In this document: piece by piece, positions 6,671-14,102 of the stretch
Layout of the letters: every line of letters begins with the position of its first letter
Position numbering within the stretch: the first letter of the stretch is position 1
Source of the DNA: JBBRQP01 sp038226175
Lineage (GTDB): Bacteria > Cyanobacteriota > Cyanobacteriia > Gloeobacterales > Anthocerotibacteraceae
Reading direction: 5' to 3'
Length of the DNA stretch: 14,745 bases
Assembly: GCA_038226175.1 (NCBI GenBank)
Contig: JBBRQP010000069.1
Span: 1-14,745, forward strand
Notes under the pieces: model-generated
Database searches by the model: none
What the model was told of the DNA's origin: nothing
The model's input: only the letters and a program-made list of their open reading frames with translations
Program-made: the position numbers and the translations under genes

Positions 6671-9600
6671 TTACTCCTGCTGTTGGGTAGAAGGTACAAA
6701 AACGGGAGAAACTGCGCTAGCTTCGGGTTTAGACTTTTTGAAGCGTTCCATGAGTCCTTCAACAAGATTGAAAACTACAGGTACAACAATTAGCGTCAAT
6801 AACGTCGAAGTGACTAACCCCCCTACGACCGCGACCGCCATCGGTGAGCGGGCTTCAGAACCAGCGCCAATACTCAGAGCAATCGGTAACATCCCCGCAA
6901 TCATGGCAATAGTTGTCATGATAATAGGCTGAAATCGGGCTCGGCCAGCTTTGAGAATCGCTTCGGTACGCGATACGGGTGCCCCAGTGCCTTCGCCTTC
7001 AAAAGCTTCCCCCCGCATCGAGAGTAGCGCGTACTCAACGAGCAAAATTGAATTTTTGGTGACTAAGCCCATCAGCATCAGGATACCGATAACGGCATAA
7101 ATACCCAAGGGCTTGTGGAAGAGCAGTAAACCTAATACAGCGCCACCCAGAGCTAGGGGTAAGGCAACCATGATCGTCAAAGGAGCAATGAAGTCGCTGA
7201 AGAGCAAAACCAACACCGCATAAATGAAGACTACGGCTGCTGCTAGTACCAAGATGAATTGTCCGAAGATATCTTTTAAGACCTTGGTGTCACCTTCAGA
7301 CTGCTCGCGTACGTCAGCTGGGAGATTTTTGAGTGCAGGTAAAGCACGCACTGCTTTGGAGGCTTCGCCGAGAGTAAGACCATTAAGGTTGGCACTGACT
7401 ACGACTTGGCGGGAGCGATTGTAACGGTCAACCTGCGAGGAGCCACTACCCATTTGTAGGCTTGCCACCGACCGCAAAGGCACCGTCCGTCCATCTTTGG
7501 TTGCTATTTGAATATCGCCGAGAGCTTGCATGTCGTCGCGCATCGCCGGATCAAGCTGCACCCGAATTGGGATCTGACGGTCTGAAAGGTTGAATTTTGC
7601 TAAGCGCGACTCGATATCGCCTAAAGTCGCCAGTCTGGCGGTGGTGGCAATACTGGCAATTGAGACACCCTGTTCGGCAGCTCGGTCAAAATCAGGACGA
7701 ATCTCTACTTCAGGGTTTTGTAAACTAGCACTGGATGTCACATCCACTAGACCTGAGACTGTCCGCATTTGTGTCAGTAACGCTTCAGAGCTGGCATTGA
7801 GAGATTGAGGATTGTCACTAGTCAGGGTCACAGACATGGGCTTGCCATTACCCGTAACTGATTGGGTGGCGACACTGATCCGCGCTCCTGGCACGACGGA
7901 GAGGGGTTCGCGGATCAATTCTTCAAATTGGTCTTGGCCTACGCTACGTTGGTCACGTGGCACGAGATTGACAGCTACAGTGCCACTATTAACTCCACTC
8001 GTCGTAAAGACTTGCACTACTTCTTTACGTTTTTGTAAAATCCGGGTCACTGCTTGTACGGCGCGGTCAGTTTCCTGAACGGTACTGCCGGGAGGAAGTT
8101 CAACATTAACCGTGATTTCGCCTCGGTCAGTCGGGCTAATCAAGGCTGTGGGCAATAAGGGTAATAACCGCAGGCTGCCCACAAAGAACAGAACCGCACC
8201 CCCAATAATCCAAACCGGATGCTTAAGCGACCATTGCAAAATCTTTTCGTAACCCCGAACCAGCACGGATTCTTTTTCTTCGGGGGGAAGAGCTTGCATC
8301 AAGTAAGCCGCCATCAAGGGTGTGACAGTCCGGGCAACTAATAACGAACAGAGCACTGCTACTGAGACAGTGATCCCAAAGGGTCGGAAAAATTGTCCTG
8401 GAATCCCAGTCATAAAAGCTACCGGGAAAAATACCGACACAATCGTCATCGTGGTTGCAACGACTGCCAGACCAATCTCTGCTGAAGCATCAAGCGCCGC
8501 TTGTAGAGGTGTTTTACCCATGCGTAAGTGGCGAGAAATATTTTCAATTTCAACAATTGCGTCATCAACTAAGACCCCGACGACCAGCGCTAGCGCTAAC
8601 AAAGTCATCCCATTTAGGGTATAGCCAAGGGCTTTGATGACCGCAAAAGTCGGGATGATCGAAAGGGGCATAGCCAGCGTCGAAATCAATGTTGCACGCC
8701 AGTCTTTTAGGAAGACATAAATGACCACAAGGGCTAAGGCTGCACCCAATAACAGTGCTTCGACTGAAGCATAATAGCTATCGCGGGTAAAGACCGCTCG
8801 GGTATTGCGAATGAGTTTGACCTCTACATCAGCGGGCACAATTTGAGCAATGTCCTTGAGTTTCTCGTTGACACCATCTTCGACATCAACGATATTACTG
8901 CCAGTAGTACGCAAGATTGAGAAAGCTACAACGGGTTTACCATTGAGCCGCGCGAGTTGGCGTACTTCAGTAAAGGTATCCTCGACGGTGCCTAGGGTGT
9001 CAAGCCGGGCTGTCGTACCGTTGGGTAAGGCAATGCGGGTTGCTCGTAAATCTTCGACAGTGCGAGCACTACCTAGCGTGCGCATGGTTTGTTCGGAATT
9101 GCCCAGCTGACCACGCCCGCCGGGGAGGTTTGCATTGAGCGTCCGCAACTGGTTATTGACCTGATCTACAGTTACCCCCAAAGCCCGTAAGCGGTTGGCA
9201 TCAAGCTGTACCCGGATCTCACGGTCTAGACCACCCGCCCGAGAAACCTGAGAAACACCACGTACCGACAGCATGGCTCGGGCAATATTGTTGTCTACTA
9301 ACCAACTCAACTCAGGCACTGTCCGCGTTGGCGAACTCACCGTAAAGGTCAAAACTGGGTCTGCCGAAAATGCCAGCCGTTCGATCACAGGTTCGAGGAT
9401 ATCTTGGGGCAAATCTTGACGTACTTTAGTTACGGCATTACGCACATCATTGACAGCCCGGTCTTGATCGGTGCCAATCACGAACTGGATCACTGTCAGC
9501 GACTGCCCATCCGTAATTGTCGAGCGAATCGAGTCAATACCCCCGAGACTTGCTACGGCATCTTCGACCCGCTTCGTGACTTGGGTTTCTAATTCAGAAG

Positions 9601-9775
9601 GCGCCGCGCCCTGCTGGTTAATCGTAATTTTGACCGCAGGGACTTCAATATTTGGGTTTTCGTCAATGCCTAACAGGAAAAAACTAACCCCGCCCAAAAG
9701 ACTGAGGACGAGAAAAAGAACAATGGTGGGGATGGGTTTTTTAATCGACCATTCGGAAATATTCCAGCTACTCAT
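6671..9775 (-). CDS. HAE1-type RND multidrug efflux pump (AcrB-like)
   Basis: This 1034-aa inner-membrane proton/drug antiporter has TM1 at about 15-35, the first porter domain to about 330, TM2-6 at about 335-490, TM7 near 520, the second porter domain, and TM8-12 at about 855-1010. The TM4 motif VVGVLVDDAIVEIEN has the adjacent acidic pair D404-D405, matching D407-D408 of AcrB, which separates it from metal-type pumps such as the one at 648-3854. Length is usual for the family. It has good translation signals: AGGAG at 9788-9784, eight bases before ATG 9775. The adaptor stop is 14 bases upstream, the MarR start six bases downstream. Substrates cannot be read from sequence; hydrophobic toxic compounds or exported metabolites are the usual range. 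It needs a TolC-like channel encoded elsewhere. Confidence 0.93.
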   Translation of the reverse strand: MSSWNISEWSIKKPIPTIVLFLVLSLLGGVSFFLLGIDENPNIEVPAVKITINQQGAAPSELETQVTKRVEDAVASLGGIDSIRSTITDGQSLTVIQFVIGTDQDRAVNDVRNAVTKVRQDLPQDILEPVIERLAFSADPVLTFTVSSPTRTVPELSWLVDNNIARAMLSVRGVSQVSRAGGLDREIRVQLDANRLRALGVTVDQVNNQLRTLNANLPGGRGQLGNSEQTMRTLGSARTVEDLRATRIALPNGTTARLDTLGTVEDTFTEVRQLARLNGKPVVAFSILRTTGSNIVDVEDGVNEKLKDIAQIVPADVEVKLIRNTRAVFTRDSYYASVEALLLGAALALVVIYVFLKDWRATLISTLAMPLSIIPTFAVIKALGYTLNGMTLLALALVVGVLVDDAIVEIENISRHLRMGKTPLQAALDASAEIGLAVVATTMTIVSVFFPVAFMTGIPGQFFRPFGITVSVAVLCSLLVARTVTPLMAAYLMQALPPEEKESVLVRGYEKILQWSLKHPVWIIGGAVLFFVGSLRLLPLLPTALISPTDRGEITVNVELPPGSTVQETDRAVQAVTRILQKRKEVVQVFTTSGVNSGTVAVNLVPRDQRSVGQDQFEELIREPLSVVPGARISVATQSVTGNGKPMSVTLTSDNPQSLNASSEALLTQMRTVSGLVDVTSSASLQNPEVEIRPDFDRAAEQGVSIASIATTARLATLGDIESRLAKFNLSDRQIPIRVQLDPAMRDDMQALGDIQIATKDGRTVPLRSVASLQMGSGSSQVDRYNRSRQVVVSANLNGLTLGEASKAVRALPALKNLPADVREQSEGDTKVLKDIFGQFILVLAAAVVFIYAVLVLLFSDFIAPLTIMVALPLALGGAVLGLLLFHKPLGIYAVIGILMLMGLVTKNSILLVEYALLSMRGEAFEGEGTGAPVSRTEAILKAGRARFQPIIMTTIAMIAGMLPIALSIGAGSEARSPMAVAVVGGLVTSTLLTLIVVPVVFNLVEGLMERFKKSKPEASAVSPVFVPSTQQQE

Positions 9776-9789
9776 GAGACCGGCTCCTG

Positions 9790-11010
9790 CTAGGAAGTGA
9801 GAGAACTAACTTTAACTACATCACCATCTTTGAGATATCCTGCCCCCGAGGTGACGACTTGTTCACCAGCTTTGAGACCACTTTTGATCGCAATACGCTG
9901 GGCACTGCGCTCACCTAGTTGTACGGTGCGTAATTGAACCGTATTACCGCTACCCAAAACAAAAAGCTGAGCCTTGTCATCACGCACACTAACCGCTTGG
10001 GCAGGCACAGTCAGCACTTGCGCTTGGGCAACATTAACCCTGCCGCGTACAAACATGCCTGAGCGTAAGCGAGGATTAGCATTGAGCGTGACTTTGACAA
10101 TCGCTTGGCGCGAAGTTGCATCAACCGTCGGGCCGATCAGCCGAATGCGGCCTTGGGTATGGAGCTGCGCATCCGCGTCAGAGACAATTTGGACTAATTG
10201 CCCGGTCTGGAGTTTTGGTAAGTCGGTTTCGGGGACTTGGGCATTGAGTTCAAGACGGCTTTGGCGCGCTAGCGTGAGCATCGCTTTACCGACATCACTG
10301 ATACTGCCAATAAATACAGATTTGCTTAAAACCAAACCGTCATCGGGAGCAATAATACGGGTTTTAGATAATTGTGCTTGGTACTGACCAATTGTCGCTT
10401 GGGCTTCAGCAACGGTACTTTGAGCCGAAGTAATAGCTTCTTGGACTTGATTGACAGCAGCTTGATTAGCTTGATCCGTACTGCGCCGTCCGCGCAAATC
10501 TTGATCGCTGATGGCACCAGCTTTTTTCAGTTCTTCAGCAGACTTGAGATTGAGTTTACTCTCAAAGGCGCGGGCGCGGGCTTGGGTTAGCAGGGCTTTT
10601 TGTTGTTGGACTTGGGCTTTAGCCGTATTGACGCGGGCTTGGGCTTGGGTCAGCTGTGTGCGCAAGACATCGGAGTTGAGGACGACTAAAACTTGACCTT
10701 TAGTGACGCGCTGGCCTTCATCGGTATTAACTTGCTCGATTTTGAGACCACCCACTTCAGAACCAACGGTCAGTTGCTGCCAAGGGGCGACGGAGCCAGA
10801 AACTTGCAGGGTCTGGGTTAAGCTGGTCATTTGGGCTGGAGCAACACTCACGGTCAGAACTGCTGTAGGTGCTTTTTGTTCGGCGGCCTGCGTGGCATCG
10901 GGCTGTAACAGCGCATAAGCGCCTGCGCTTGCCAACAAAAACAACCCTAAGCCTACCGCTAGGGGAGCTTTGTTACGCCAAGAATTTTGATTGTAGGACG
11001 TGTTGACCAT
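9790..11010 (-). CDS. RND periplasmic adaptor (HlyD/AcrA family)
   Basis: The 406-aa product has a single N-terminal membrane anchor (about 15-34) without a lipobox cysteine, unlike the adaptor at 3854-5077. It is followed by a lipoyl half at about 80-112 (EVGGLKIEQVNTDEGQRVTKGQ), a long alpha-hairpin coiled coil at about 113-213, the second lipoyl half at about 217-236 (IIAPDDGLVLSKSVFIGS), and beta-barrel and membrane-proximal domains. It should bridge the HAE1 pump to an outer-membrane channel. The frame extends upstream to TTG 11067, but that codon is part of the -35 element, so the start must be downstream; ATG 11010 precedes the anchor directly and gives a normal N-terminus. It is the first gene of the operon. 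A Shine-Dalgarno is weak or absent at this start. Confidence 0.9.
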   Translation of the reverse strand: MVNTSYNQNSWRNKAPLAVGLGLFLLASAGAYALLQPDATQAAEQKAPTAVLTVSVAPAQMTSLTQTLQVSGSVAPWQQLTVGSEVGGLKIEQVNTDEGQRVTKGQVLVVLNSDVLRTQLTQAQARVNTAKAQVQQQKALLTQARARAFESKLNLKSAEELKKAGAISDQDLRGRRSTDQANQAAVNQVQEAITSAQSTVAEAQATIGQYQAQLSKTRIIAPDDGLVLSKSVFIGSISDVGKAMLTLARQSRLELNAQVPETDLPKLQTGQLVQIVSDADAQLHTQGRIRLIGPTVDATSRQAIVKVTLNANPRLRSGMFVRGRVNVAQAQVLTVPAQAVSVRDDKAQLFVLGSGNTVQLRTVQLGERSAQRIAIKSGLKAGEQVVTSGAGYLKDGDVVKVSSLTS

Positions 11011-11029
11011 GACAGCTACCGGACGCTCT

Positions 11030-11046
11030 GTTAAGGTAATCTTAAC
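11030..11046. promoter_or_regulatory. Inverted repeat GTTAAG-N5-CTTAAC over the -10: second operator candidate
   Basis: Perfect 6-bp arms at 11030-11035 and 11041-11046 flank five bases and cover the -10 hexamer (11039-11044) and the expected transcription start. Its sequence differs from the palindrome over the -35, so either the two sites have different affinity for MarR or one serves another regulator. Its position fits repression. Confidence 0.4.
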
Positions 11047-11067
11047 GCTACACATCTTAATAGTCAA
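11039..11067 (-). promoter_or_regulatory. Promoter of the adaptor-HAE1 pump-MarR operon
   Basis: On the minus strand TTGACT (11067-11062) is followed by a 17-bp spacer and TAAGAT (11044-11039). The -35 matches five of six and the -10 four of six consensus bases, with ideal spacing. Transcription would begin near 11032, about 22 bases before the ATG at 11010. The promoter begins only nine bases beyond the stop codon of the upstream ABC transporter gene. Confidence 0.6.
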
Positions 11068-11080
11068 TATGTTTACTATT
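11059..11080. promoter_or_regulatory. 22-bp palindrome over the -35: candidate MarR operator
   Basis: The arms AATAGT (11059-11064) and ACTATT (11075-11080) are perfect. The ten bases between them also mirror each other at AA/TT and at the central AT, giving 18 of 22 symmetric positions. MarR dimers commonly bind AT-rich palindromes of about 16-22 bp. It covers the -35 of the efflux operon and includes the TAG stop (11078-11076) of the ABC gene. Binding would block RNA polymerase. Confidence 0.55.
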
Positions 11081-12629
11081 TTTTTTGAAGCCCTTGAGGA
11101 ACCGTCCAGCTCTCGAGTAAATCAAAACTCCACTGTACGATCAGTGCCAAAACTGCCGCTGGAATGGCTCCCGAAAGTAGGGTTGCGTTGTCATTGAGTG
11201 CCAAGCCCGTGGCAATGCGTTCTCCGTAGCCACCAGCTCCCACAAAAGCTGCAATAGTAGCCGTTCCTACATTAATGACAGCGGCTGTCTTGACCCCCGC
11301 CAAAATTGTAGGTAGAGCCAAGGGTAATTCAATTAATCTTAGCCGTGCCGTCCAAGGCAAGCCCAAAGCCAAGGCTGACTCCTGAAGTGCTGGGGTGATG
11401 GTACGCAAACCTGTGTAGGTATTACGCACAATCGGTAACAGTGCATAAAGAAACAGGGCAACTAGCGCCGGAAGTGTACCGATTTGTTGCAACAAAGGAA
11501 TCAAAAATGCGAGCAGCGCCAGTGAAGGAATGGTCTGCAGTACACCGACAGTGGTCAAAATCGGCTGGGTTAGTCCAGTAATTTTGACTGCCAAAATCCC
11601 TAAAGGTACCCCGATTACAATGCCGAATAACAAAGAAACTGATACCAACAACACATGTTCACGGGTGAGACGCAAAAAATCTTGACCCAGTAGCAGATCC
11701 CCAAAATTGGGAGTTGCTTGATTAGCACTTACTTTAGGCAATATTTTGAATTGTTTTGACAAAAAAGTTGCTGCGATGACCGCAAAAGACTGTTTATCTA
11801 GTTCGGCCTGGGCATTCATCATAATCATCTGCTGAGCGTCTATTTTGTGGGTCAATTGTTGTAAAGTAAGCCAAGTTTTTGGGAATCGCTGCGGCAGGTC
11901 TGAGCGGTAGAGCAGCACGGCTTGATACTCAGGAAAAAAGTGTCGATTATCTTCAAGAACGCGCAGCTGATATTTAGCAATCTTGGCATCGGTCGAATAG
12001 ATATCGGTAACATCAATTTGTCCATTGGCAAGTGCCTCATAGGCCAACCCATGATCTAAGGTTTGGATGCGCAAAAAAGGTAAATCATAAGCCCGATAGA
12101 CGCCTATCCAGCCATCTGCGCGCTTAAGAAATTCTTGTGATAAACCAATTTTTAATTCTGGGTGCTCTGCCAAATCATCGATCGAGCGAATACCTAAAGC
12201 CTGAGCCTGTTCTTCACGCATTGCCAACGCGTAAGTATCATTAAATCCCAAAGGAATACCCACGGCTAAACCCATTGGCGCAAGCTGTAAATTGCGGTCA
12301 TCTAGGGTTTGTATCTTTTGTGGCTGAAGATCAGCCGTCGTCTCAGAATTATTTAGTAATTCATGATCGATTGTGCCAGTATATTCGGGATAGATATCAA
12401 TACTTTTATTTTTGAGAGCCGCAAAAACAATACCAGTATTACCTAAACCTTGTTTGTGAATAACGGAGCCTTCGGCTGTGCTTGCGGCTAATTGTTTAAT
12501 AATCTCACCTAAAATATAGGACTCAGTAAAACGTTTGGAACCTATTGTTAAAGTTTCGGCACTCCATGCTGTTGGGAAATAGCTCAAGACCCCGATCAAC
12601 ACGATCAGAAGTGTTTTACAGCTAGACAT
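11076..12629 (-). CDS. Osmolyte-type ABC importer, substrate-binding protein fused to permease
   Basis: The 517-aa product begins with a signal peptide (cleavage likely after AWSA, residue 24), followed by an OpuAC/OsmF-type substrate-binding domain (about 25-300). This has TIGSKRFTESYILGE near its start and YPEYTGT at 80-86, both hallmarks of the glycine betaine/carnitine/choline/proline family. The C-terminal part (about 320-515) is a permease with about five or six TM segments and the EAA loop ESALALGLPWTARLRLIELP near 417-436 that docks on the ATPase. Some bacteria make these two parts separately; here they are one chain. The substrate is probably a quaternary-ammonium compound but cannot be fixed. 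The start overlaps the ATPase stop (ATG 12629 against TAG 12624-12622); GTG 12635 is an alternative two codons longer. The stop codon lies inside the operator of the next operon. Confidence 0.9.
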   Translation of the reverse strand: MSSCKTLLIVLIGVLSYFPTAWSAETLTIGSKRFTESYILGEIIKQLAASTAEGSVIHKQGLGNTGIVFAALKNKSIDIYPEYTGTIDHELLNNSETTADLQPQKIQTLDDRNLQLAPMGLAVGIPLGFNDTYALAMREEQAQALGIRSIDDLAEHPELKIGLSQEFLKRADGWIGVYRAYDLPFLRIQTLDHGLAYEALANGQIDVTDIYSTDAKIAKYQLRVLEDNRHFFPEYQAVLLYRSDLPQRFPKTWLTLQQLTHKIDAQQMIMMNAQAELDKQSFAVIAATFLSKQFKILPKVSANQATPNFGDLLLGQDFLRLTREHVLLVSVSLLFGIVIGVPLGILAVKITGLTQPILTTVGVLQTIPSLALLAFLIPLLQQIGTLPALVALFLYALLPIVRNTYTGLRTITPALQESALALGLPWTARLRLIELPLALPTILAGVKTAAVINVGTATIAAFVGAGGYGERIATGLALNDNATLLSGAIPAAVLALIVQWSFDLLESWTVPQGLQKK

Positions 12630-13371
12630 GATCACACTCTGGCAAAAAAGTTAATGGAGAACGCTGGGCTCGCACAAAATCACGTACATAGTCATTTGCT
12701 GGATGCTCGAGTAAATCGTTAAAGTTACCTTTTTGTAAGATTTTTCCGCTATCCATCAAGATAATTTCATCCCCAAAATAAGCCGCTTCACCTAAATCAT
12801 GGGTGACTAAAATAACTGTTTTTTGTAGCCGACTAAAAATTGCTTTGAGCTGGGTTTGCAATTCATAACGGGTGATCGGATCGAGCGCACCCAAGGGCTC
12901 ATCTAGTAGTAGCACTTGCGGATCGAGCATCAAAGCCCGCATGATGCCGACCCGCTGGCGTTGCCCACCTGAGAGATTTTGGGGATAACGGGTTAAGGTT
13001 TCTTCTGATAAGTTGACTAATTGTGCTAACTCGTGGACTCTCGCTGCGATATCTACGCGGCCCACAAAATTGGCGAGCAGTGTGACATTCTGTTGGGCCG
13101 TCAAGTGTGGAAATAGCCCGCCATCTTGAATTACGTACCCTAAGCCTCGCCGCATCACCTCCATAGTGCTCTGGCTTAATTCCTGCTCTCCATAAAATAC
13201 GTGTCCTTGATCAGGGATGAGTAACCCGGCAATTATGCGCAACAAAGTAGACTTGCCACACCCACTTGCCCCGATCAAAACCGTTGTCTCTTGAGGTCGA
13301 AACTGCACACTTACTGGCGCAAGTGCGGTTTGTTGAGCGTAGGTTTTGGAAATATTATCGACACGAATCAC
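12622..13371 (-). CDS. ABC importer ATPase (OpuCA/ProV-like, no CBS domains)
   Basis: The 249-aa ATPase drives the fused importer encoded directly downstream. Visible motifs: Walker A GASGCGKST (34-42), Q-loop Q82 followed by DGGLFPHLT, signature LSGGQ (133-137), Walker B LLLDEP (154-159), D-loop GALD, and switch histidine H191 in THD. The GLFPHLTAQQNV block and EPLGALDPITR are typical of the osmolyte-importer ATPases. OpuCA and ProV are usually near 380-400 aa with C-terminal CBS domains that sense ionic strength; this chain stops after the nucleotide-binding domain, so such sensing is absent. The frame is open upstream to TTG 13437, but GTG 13371 gives a conventional start (IRVDNISKTY) and follows GTGAG by nine bases; upstream codons would cross the presumed promoter. 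Confidence 0.9.
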   Translation of the reverse strand: MIRVDNISKTYAQQTALAPVSVQFRPQETTVLIGASGCGKSTLLRIIAGLLIPDQGHVFYGEQELSQSTMEVMRRGLGYVIQDGGLFPHLTAQQNVTLLANFVGRVDIAARVHELAQLVNLSEETLTRYPQNLSGGQRQRVGIMRALMLDPQVLLLDEPLGALDPITRYELQTQLKAIFSRLQKTVILVTHDLGEAAYFGDEIILMDSGKILQKGNFNDLLEHPANDYVRDFVRAQRSPLTFLPECDHV

Positions 13372-13397
13372 TATCTGAATCTCACGGGCTTTACTTA

Positions 13398-13428
13398 GGG
13401 TACTATACCCAATTGCCGACAAGCAATT
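13398..13428. promoter_or_regulatory. ABC importer promoter region with two adjacent inverted repeats
   Basis: On the minus strand TATAGT (13407-13402) matches five of six -10 bases and would start transcripts about 24 bases before GTG 13371. It lies in a 13-bp perfect inverted repeat GGGTA-N3-TACCC (13398-13410). Immediately upstream, where a -35 should be, is a second perfect repeat AATTGC-N6-GCAATT (13411-13428), and no good -35 is visible. The arrangement suggests regulator-dependent transcription, possibly activation from the upstream repeat and repression through the one on the -10. Confidence 0.4.
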
Positions 13429-13448
13429 ATGGCACAAAGCCCTTAGAG

Positions 13449-13490
13449 ATGTAAAGCAGACTTGACATAAAGTATGGCTAGCTTTACATT
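13449..13490 (+). promoter_or_regulatory. Promoter of the membrane protein-XRE-hydrolase unit, flanked by 9-bp inverted repeats
   Basis: TTGACA (13462-13467, perfect -35) is followed by 17 bases and TACATT (13485-13490, four of six for a -10), placing the start near 13497. Perfect 9-bp arms ATGTAAAGC (13449-13457) and GCTTTACAT (13481-13489) bracket the -35 and overlap the -10 with 23 bases between them. The small XRE protein encoded 400 bases downstream is the obvious candidate to bind here and regulate itself. Confidence 0.55.
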
Positions 13491-13515
13491 TAAGTCATCT
13501 CAACGGGCTAAATAT

Positions 13516-13848
13516 ATGATCATGCATCCAGCATTACAACAGGCGATGTTCAAGTTTGGCGGCTGGTTGGCTGGCTATACCTTGGCAACATTTTTTACCG
13601 TCACACTCTTTAATAACCACTTGGTGCCTGATTTGTTGCGAATTCCAGCGGCCTTAATCCCCATGCTGCCAGCTATTTTTGCGCTGCTGAGTTGGGTTGA
13701 AGGGTTTCGGGTCATGGATGAATTACAACAGAAAATCCAGACCGAAGCCATTGCCTTTGGTTTTGGCCTAACCGCTGTGCTGACCTTTAGTTATGGCTGG
13801 TTACAGTTACTAGCTGAATTTCCGAGCATCAGTTGGTTTGCGATGTGA
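13516..13848 (+). CDS. Small membrane protein paired with an XRE regulator
   Basis: This 110-aa protein has three hydrophobic segments (about 15-31, 43-62 and 80-99). The second and third are joined by a short charged loop containing RVMDELQQKIQTEAIAFGFG, and the chain ends in an aromatic SWFAM tail. I recognise this loop pattern (MDE.Q..I..EA.AF.FG) from unnamed bacterial membrane proteins often encoded just before a small XRE regulator, but no function is known to me. An ATG at 13474 is also in frame, but it lies between the -35 and -10 of the likely promoter, so ATG 13516 or 13522 is preferred. It begins the + strand unit divergent from the ABC importer. Its stop is 55 bases before the XRE start codon. 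Confidence 0.65.
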   Translation: MIMHPALQQAMFKFGGWLAGYTLATFFTVTLFNNHLVPDLLRIPAALIPMLPAIFALLSWVEGFRVMDELQQKIQTEAIAFGFGLTAVLTFSYGWLQLLAEFPSISWFAM

Positions 13849-13903
13849 CCGATTTGGCGGGTTGTTGGGTGCTTGGTCTAGCTTTGGCGCGACGCAAATA
13901 TTC

Positions 13904-14098
13904 ATGAAAAATCGCCTGCGTTTACGACGTACTGAGCGCACTTGGTCTCAAGCCGACTTGGCTGAAAAACTAGGTGTTAGCCGTCAAACTATCAACGCGC
14001 TCGAAGTCGGTAAATATGATCCCAGTCTGCCCCTCGCCTTCAAAATCGCCCGTCTTTTTAGTTGCGCCATCGAAGACATTTTTTCTCCTGAGGAATAA
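13904..14098 (+). CDS. Small XRE-family (Cro/CI-type) transcriptional regulator
   Basis: This 64-aa protein is essentially one helix-turn-helix domain: helices around WSQADLAEKLG (14-24) and SRQTINALEVGKYDP (26-40), then SLPLAFKIARLFSCAIEDIF to near the end. This matches the minimal XRE regulators such as B. subtilis YozG, which lack any ligand domain and are encoded beside a small membrane protein. The frame is open further upstream (to 13838), overlapping the membrane-protein gene, but ATG 13904 starts exactly at the conserved MKNRLR and is preferred. It probably binds the inverted repeats at 13449-13489; that is inference from position. The end of the gene contains the ribosome-binding site for the hydrolase gene, with only four bases between the TAA and the next start codon, so the two are cotranscribed. 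Confidence 0.88.
   Translation: MKNRLRLRRTERTWSQADLAEKLGVSRQTINALEVGKYDPSLPLAFKIARLFSCAIEDIFSPEE
14090..14094 (+). promoter_or_regulatory. Ribosome-binding site deciding the GTG start of the hydrolase
   Basis: GAGGA sits inside the last codons of the XRE gene, eight bases before GTG 14103. It supports that start over any in-frame codon further upstream (the frame is open back to 13974) and places a clean signal peptide at the N-terminus. Confidence 0.7.
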
Positions 14099-14102
14099 TT
14101 TT

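Noticed and set aside
11011..11067. Longer adaptor reading from TTG 11067
   Set aside because: That TTG is part of the -35 hexamer TTGACT; the transcript would start downstream of it. ATG 11010 directly precedes the membrane anchor.
13372..13437. Longer ATPase from TTG 13437 with 22 extra N-terminal residues
   Set aside because: The extension crosses the -10 and inverted repeats and has no counterpart in ABC ATPases, which begin a few residues before the RVDNISKTY-type strand.
13474..13515. An in-frame ATG at 13474 that would lengthen the small membrane protein by 14 residues
   Set aside because: It lies between the perfect TTGACA -35 and the -10 of the likely promoter, so it would not be transcribed; the added residues are also not hydrophobic or family-like.
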